Shown here: piece after piece, positions 30,911-34,457 of the stretch
Numbering within the stretch: position 1 is the stretch's first letter
Layout of the letters: the number at the start of each line of letters is the position of its first letter
Assembly (NCBI GenBank): GCA_017650045.1
Contig: JAGCFP010000028.1
Coordinates: 1 to 34,457, forward strand
Direction: 5' to 3'
DNA length: 34,457 bases
From: Bacteroidaceae bacterium
GTDB taxonomy: Bacteria > Bacteroidota > Bacteroidia > Bacteroidales > Bacteroidaceae
Program-made: the position numbers and the translations under genes
The notes under the pieces: model-generated
The model's input: only the letters and a program-made list of their open reading frames with translations
The model's database searches: none
What the model was told of the DNA's origin: nothing

Positions 30911-32097
30911 TATCTAAGTATTTCCTTGATGTTTTCCAACTTGCCATCTACAGGGGCAGGTTTGATTTTCAGCAGATGACATAATAATGGATAGATGTCA
31001 ATGTTCTGGAACATGCTGGACTTATAGCCACCTTTCTTGAACGATGGTCCTACGGCACGGAAGAGGGCCCACATCTCTTTGTCGTGTGGGTCGTACCCAT
31101 GATTACCGCTCTGATGCTTAGGAACGTCTCCGAACTGCCATCCTAAATCGGGCACCACCACGATATCGCCCGTACGCTCATTGGAGCCAAACTGCATCAG
31201 TGGAGGGATGTCCTCCTTCTTATAATACTGCACGTGCGGGGTGTGCTCCAGTGCCTGTGCGATGGAGTCGCGATACTGCGGTTTACTGAAGATGAAGGCA
31301 GGGATACCAGGCACGATATGGTCTATCCATTCAGGATTGATATAGTCGGAAGGTCTCACACAACGCTCATCGCTGATGCTGCTCATGCCATGGTCGGCCA
31401 GCAGGATAAGGTTCACTTGCTTAGCGATTTTCAGCTTGCTGATCTCACTACGCAGGTAGCCAATCACGCTGTCCACACGTTCTACAGCCTTCGCTACCTC
31501 TGGCGAATCTGGGCCATGGAGATGTGCCTCATGGTCGGGTTCGTCGAAGTAGATCATCACCAGACTCGGACGTTCACTCTTAGGTCTGCTCAGATGTGCC
31601 ATCGCCGTATCTACGCGGGCATAGTAGTCCAGTAGCGGCGGTTCGCGATACGACTTGTAGGAATCTGGAAATTCACCATTCACAGCCACGTCTGAGCCCA
31701 CCCAATACACCACTGTGGTATGCAGTCCCTGATGCTGTGCAGTGAGCCAGATGGGCTCGCCTCCGAAGTAGTAGCCGTTGCTGCTGGTCTCAGGATTACC
31801 AGATGAAAAGGTGGTCTGTGTCTGAGGGTCCCAGAATGTATTATTCACGATGCCATGATGGTCGGGTACCAGTCCGGTAGCTATGGCATAGTGGTTGGGG
31901 AATGTCGAAGCAGGATAGGAGGGCAGCATGTTGGTCCACACGCCTTCACGCCCCACTTGCTCTATGTTCGGGGCCTTATATTTCTGTGTATAGTCCCAGC
32001 GAAATCCATCCATAGAGACTACGATGGTATAGGTTTTCTTGGCTTGCAGCGTCAGCGCCGCGAGCAGCAGTACCAGTAGGAGAAATCGTTTCTTCAT
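30910..32097 (-). CDS. NPP-type alkaline phosphatase superfamily phosphodiesterase
   Basis: A 395-aa exported enzyme resembling ectonucleotide pyrophosphatase/phosphodiesterases. After a signal peptide (MKKRFLLLVLLLAALTLQA) it shows the complete two-zinc set. These are D30 in VSMDGFRWD, nucleophile T65 in PASTFPNHY, D185 and H189 in YFDEPDHE, D235 and H236 in LADHGM, and H333 in SGNHGYD. It probably cleaves nucleotide or lipid phosphodiesters in the periplasm. It lies alone, divergent from the tannase-like gene. Confidence 0.92.
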   Translation of the reverse strand: MKKRFLLLVLLLAALTLQAKKTYTIVVSMDGFRWDYTQKYKAPNIEQVGREGVWTNMLPSYPASTFPNHYAIATGLVPDHHGIVNNTFWDPQTQTTFSSGNPETSSNGYYFGGEPIWLTAQHQGLHTTVVYWVGSDVAVNGEFPDSYKSYREPPLLDYYARVDTAMAHLSRPKSERPSLVMIYFDEPDHEAHLHGPDSPEVAKAVERVDSVIGYLRSEISKLKIAKQVNLILLADHGMSSISDERCVRPSDYINPEWIDHIVPGIPAFIFSKPQYRDSIAQALEHTPHVQYYKKEDIPPLMQFGSNERTGDIVVVPDLGWQFGDVPKHQSGNHGYDPHDKEMWALFRAVGPSFKKGGYKSSMFQNIDIYPLLCHLLKIKPAPVDGKLENIKEILR

Positions 32098-32153
32098 TCT
32101 TATTCAGAGATTAATATTAGTCCACAAAAATAGGTATTTTTCTTCAAAAGTGC

Positions 32154-32161
32154 TATATTTG
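32154..32161 (+). promoter_or_regulatory. -7 box of the tannase-like gene (TATATTTG)
   Basis: TATATTTG fits TANNTTTG and lies 30 nt before the ATG at 32192. Confidence 0.5.
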
Positions 32162-32191
32162 CTGTCAGTTAAATAATAGCCCCATTAAACT

Positions 32192-34297
32192 ATGAAAAGA
32201 ATTTTCCTCTTTGCATTGGCAGCCTTGTTGGTTAGTGTAGTCCTTCCAGCCAAAAATCTGAAAGGTGTTAAACTGCCGTTTGCGTACAGCGACACCCAGT
32301 TTAAGAACCCCTTTATCGACGTGGACAAGACCATCAAGTCGCCCATCCTTTGTCGGTACATTCACGGAGGCTTCGACGATGGTACGCGCTTCTCTTTCTA
32401 TTTCCCCATAGAGAAAGCCGATTTTAAGGGGCGTTTCTTCCAGTATATCACACCTTTCCCCGACAGTGAGACGTCGGCACAGGCTTCGCCCGATTACCTG
32501 AGTCCTATCATCTTCAGCATCGAGCATGGCTCATATTTCGTGGAAACCAATGAGGGTGGGGCGATAGACCTCAGCAACCCCAACGATGGACGTGATGCGA
32601 CCATTGGCGCCTATCGAGCCAATGCCGCATGTGCGGAGTTCTCTCGTGTGGTGGCAAAAGCCATCTATGACTGTGAGCGCCCTTATGGCTACTGTTATGG
32701 GGGCAGTGGTGGTGCCTATCGTACGACGGGTGGTATGGAAAGCACAGAAGGGATATGGGACGGCTCTGCGCCCTTCGTACTGGGTAGCCCCCATGCCATA
32801 CCCAATGTGTTTGGCGTGCGTATGAACGCTCTGCGTGTGCTGCGTGACAAGATGGATGATATCGTAGATGCCTTGGAACCAGGTGGTAGTGGAGACCCTT
32901 ATGCGACCCTCAATGCAGAGCAACGCCAAGTGTTGCAGGAGGCTACCAGTATGGGATTCCCCATCAAGTCGTGGTACGGATGGAAGAACATGGATGCCCA
33001 TGGCTTCTTGGTGCTCTATCGCAGTGTGGTGGGAGCAGACCCTTCTTATTTCCGTGAGGACTTCTGGAACAAGCCTGGCTACTTAGGCTTCGACAATCCC
33101 CCTTCGCTGGCACGCGATCATGTACAGGTGCCTGCCCACATTACGCGTATTTTAGGACAGGCAGATGCGGAGCAGTTGGGCTTGGTGGCTCCAATGAATG
33201 AGGCAGATCGTGGCACTGCTGACCGTGCTTGGGCCAGTATGGGTACTGAGATTAAGGATAAGCCAGTGGCTTATGAGATAGACCAAGAGGTAGAGATGCA
33301 CACCATGGGTGGCGATCTTATCATCCTCTCAGGCGCAGGGGAGGGACAACGTCTGCAAGTCACAGAGGCTAAAGGGCGCTATGTGGTGCTGGCCAACGTG
33401 AATACGGTTCAGTCGCTTACCTATCTGAAGGTGGGTGATCGGGTGCAGGTGGACAACAGCGACTGGCTGGCTGTGGAGACTTATTATCGCCACCAGATGC
33501 CTACGCCTGATTTTTATGCTTGGAACCAGTTCCGTGGCTACGATAATCTGCCCATCTATCCACAACGTCCCATGCTGTTGGGCCCCATGTTCACCTTTGC
33601 AGCTGCAGGCTGTCTGCCAACAGGAAAGATACATGGAAAGATGATTCTGTGTTGCTCTGTATGGGATCGCGAAGCTTTCGCCTGGCAAGGCGACTGGTAT
33701 CGCCACAAAGTAGAAGAATACTTAGGTAACGCTACAGATGACAACTTCCGCTTGTGGTACACTGATCGTGCCACACATGGTGAAACAGATGACCCTACCG
33801 AGGTAGTGAGTTATCAGAGCACTTTGTTCCAAGCCTTGCTCGACCTCAGTGATTGGGTGGAGCGTGGCATCATACCTTCTAAAACCTCTGCCTATGAAAT
33901 CAACGATGCCCAAGTGATGCTGAGTAATGATGGTCGCAATCGTGGAGGTGTGCAGCCCGTGGTTACAGCCCTTGTCGATGGTAAGGAACGTGCCGAAGTA
34001 GCTGTAGGGCAACAGGTAAAGGTACATGTTACGGTGGATATACCCAAGGGAACTGGTCGTGTGGTAAAGGCAGACTGGTGCTTGGATGATTCTAAGGAGT
34101 TCACACTACCTGTTGATTTAAGTCGGGCTACTTATAGTGCCGATGGCGAACACGTGGAGTTCGACACCACTATGAGCTATCAGAAGCCTGGTACCTATTT
34201 TGCTACCGTCTTGGTACACTCCGAGCGTCATGGAGATGCCAATGCTACGCAGACGTTCATTCCCAACTTAGGGAAAGTCAGAATTGTTGTCAAGTGA
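32192..34297 (+). CDS. Exported tannase/feruloyl-esterase-like hydrolase with C-terminal Ig-like domain
   Basis: The 701-aa protein starts with a signal peptide (MKRIFLFALAALLVSVVLPA). Residues about 60-575 look like an alpha/beta-hydrolase of the tannase/feruloyl esterase type. The likely nucleophile is Ser172 in CYGGSGGA, a late His lies in RATHGETD, and FTFAAAGCLPTG fits the lid region. An insert of beta character (about 350-430) interrupts the fold. Residues about 590-701 form an Ig-like domain (TALVDGKERAEVAVGQQVKV to the end). No ester substrate can be assigned. The next neighbour is a phosphodiesterase on the other strand. Domain calls are from motif and length only. Confidence 0.7.
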   Translation: MKRIFLFALAALLVSVVLPAKNLKGVKLPFAYSDTQFKNPFIDVDKTIKSPILCRYIHGGFDDGTRFSFYFPIEKADFKGRFFQYITPFPDSETSAQASPDYLSPIIFSIEHGSYFVETNEGGAIDLSNPNDGRDATIGAYRANAACAEFSRVVAKAIYDCERPYGYCYGGSGGAYRTTGGMESTEGIWDGSAPFVLGSPHAIPNVFGVRMNALRVLRDKMDDIVDALEPGGSGDPYATLNAEQRQVLQEATSMGFPIKSWYGWKNMDAHGFLVLYRSVVGADPSYFREDFWNKPGYLGFDNPPSLARDHVQVPAHITRILGQADAEQLGLVAPMNEADRGTADRAWASMGTEIKDKPVAYEIDQEVEMHTMGGDLIILSGAGEGQRLQVTEAKGRYVVLANVNTVQSLTYLKVGDRVQVDNSDWLAVETYYRHQMPTPDFYAWNQFRGYDNLPIYPQRPMLLGPMFTFAAAGCLPTGKIHGKMILCCSVWDREAFAWQGDWYRHKVEEYLGNATDDNFRLWYTDRATHGETDDPTEVVSYQSTLFQALLDLSDWVERGIIPSKTSAYEINDAQVMLSNDGRNRGGVQPVVTALVDGKERAEVAVGQQVKVHVTVDIPKGTGRVVKADWCLDDSKEFTLPVDLSRATYSADGEHVEFDTTMSYQKPGTYFATVLVHSERHGDANATQTFIPNLGKVRIVVK

Positions 34298-34348
34298 TGT
34301 AGCGTTTGATTTTCGTATTCAGCAGGCGAATAATCCATTTAAAGTTGG

Positions 34349-34391
34349 TTTTTGGCAAAGATTTGGAGAAAATTCCTATCTTTGCCAAAAA
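34349..34391. promoter_or_regulatory. 14-bp perfect inverted repeat spanning a promoter
   Basis: TTTTTGGCAAAGAT (34349-34362) is the exact reverse complement of ATCTTTGCCAAAAA (34378-34391), 15 nt apart. The right arm contains most of the -7 box TATCTTTG (34377-34384), and the left arm gives a near -7 box on the other strand. It precedes the last gene and may be an operator; its last base is the first base of an ATG. Confidence 0.65.
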
Positions 34392-34402
34392 TGCTTTTTT
34401 CT

Positions 34403-34457
34403 ATGAATAAATCTTTAAGCTTGCTGGCAGGATTATTGTTGGCATCAAACTTTTTAA
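34403..34457 (+). CDS. Start of an exported protein, cut by the window end
   Basis: Eighteen codons are visible: MNKSLSLLAGLLLASNFL, a typical signal peptide. An in-frame ATG at 34391 would add four residues, but it lies too close to the -7 box (34377-34384) to be the likely start. Nothing can be said about the mature protein. Confidence 0.65.
   Translation, partial: MNKSLSLLAGLLLASNFL

Overview
The window looks like a chromosomal segment of a Bacteroidales bacterium, most probably Prevotella or a close relative. I infer this from several signs. Many genes are preceded by the Bacteroidetes-type promoter (TTTG about 19 nt upstream of TANNTTTG). An HU-like DNA-binding protein is followed by a tiny 'smalltalk'-type peptide. 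NigD-like, DUF1573, DUF1460 and DUF6994 families are present, and the secreted and outer-membrane proteins are of Bacteroidetes type. No database could be searched, so all family names are recognition from sequence.

Layout. 1-1760: a long leader and HU-like gene, a strongly palindromic intergenic stretch, a 35-aa smalltalk-like peptide, and a promoter-driven small transcript candidate with a 28-aa ORF and two GTGA-tetraloop hairpins. 1818-14141: an AT-richer defence island. On the minus strand it holds a type I restriction-modification operon with two different HsdM genes, one HsdS, a small membrane protein, an unplaced 363-aa protein, an AlbA_2/ATPase-like protein and HsdR. On the plus strand follow an AbiH-like gene and a DUF6994 gene. 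HsdR is interrupted by an in-frame amber codon. AbiH changes frame exactly at an A AAA AAG heptamer. 14207-15649: a two-gene unit of very small proteins and a membrane-anchored PP2C phosphatase. 15829-34457: ordinary metabolic, envelope and transport genes (GH3 glycosidase, DUF1460 amidase-like, OPT transporter, DUF1573, DHOD-like, ABC ATPase and MATE exporter, sigma factor with barrel partner, NigD-like lipoprotein, SDR, MBL hydrolase, LUD protein, NPP-type phosphodiesterase, tannase-like hydrolase), ending in the first codons of a further exported protein.

Two things stand out as possibly undescribed. First, the small membrane protein (7499-7747) and the overlapping 363-aa gene (6411-7502) carry the same 10-residue Gln/Gly/Asn/Ser motif. 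It sits at the C-terminus of one protein and the N-terminus of the other, the arrangement expected of an amyloid-type signalling pair, here embedded in a restriction operon. Second, two intergenic repeats (18911-19093 and 27406-27596) share a two-module core. One module is inverted between the copies. The surrounding heptamer 'punctuation' (GAACATT in one, GAGAATT in the other) differs between copies but is kept consistent within each, and a diverged relative lies at 1116-1197.
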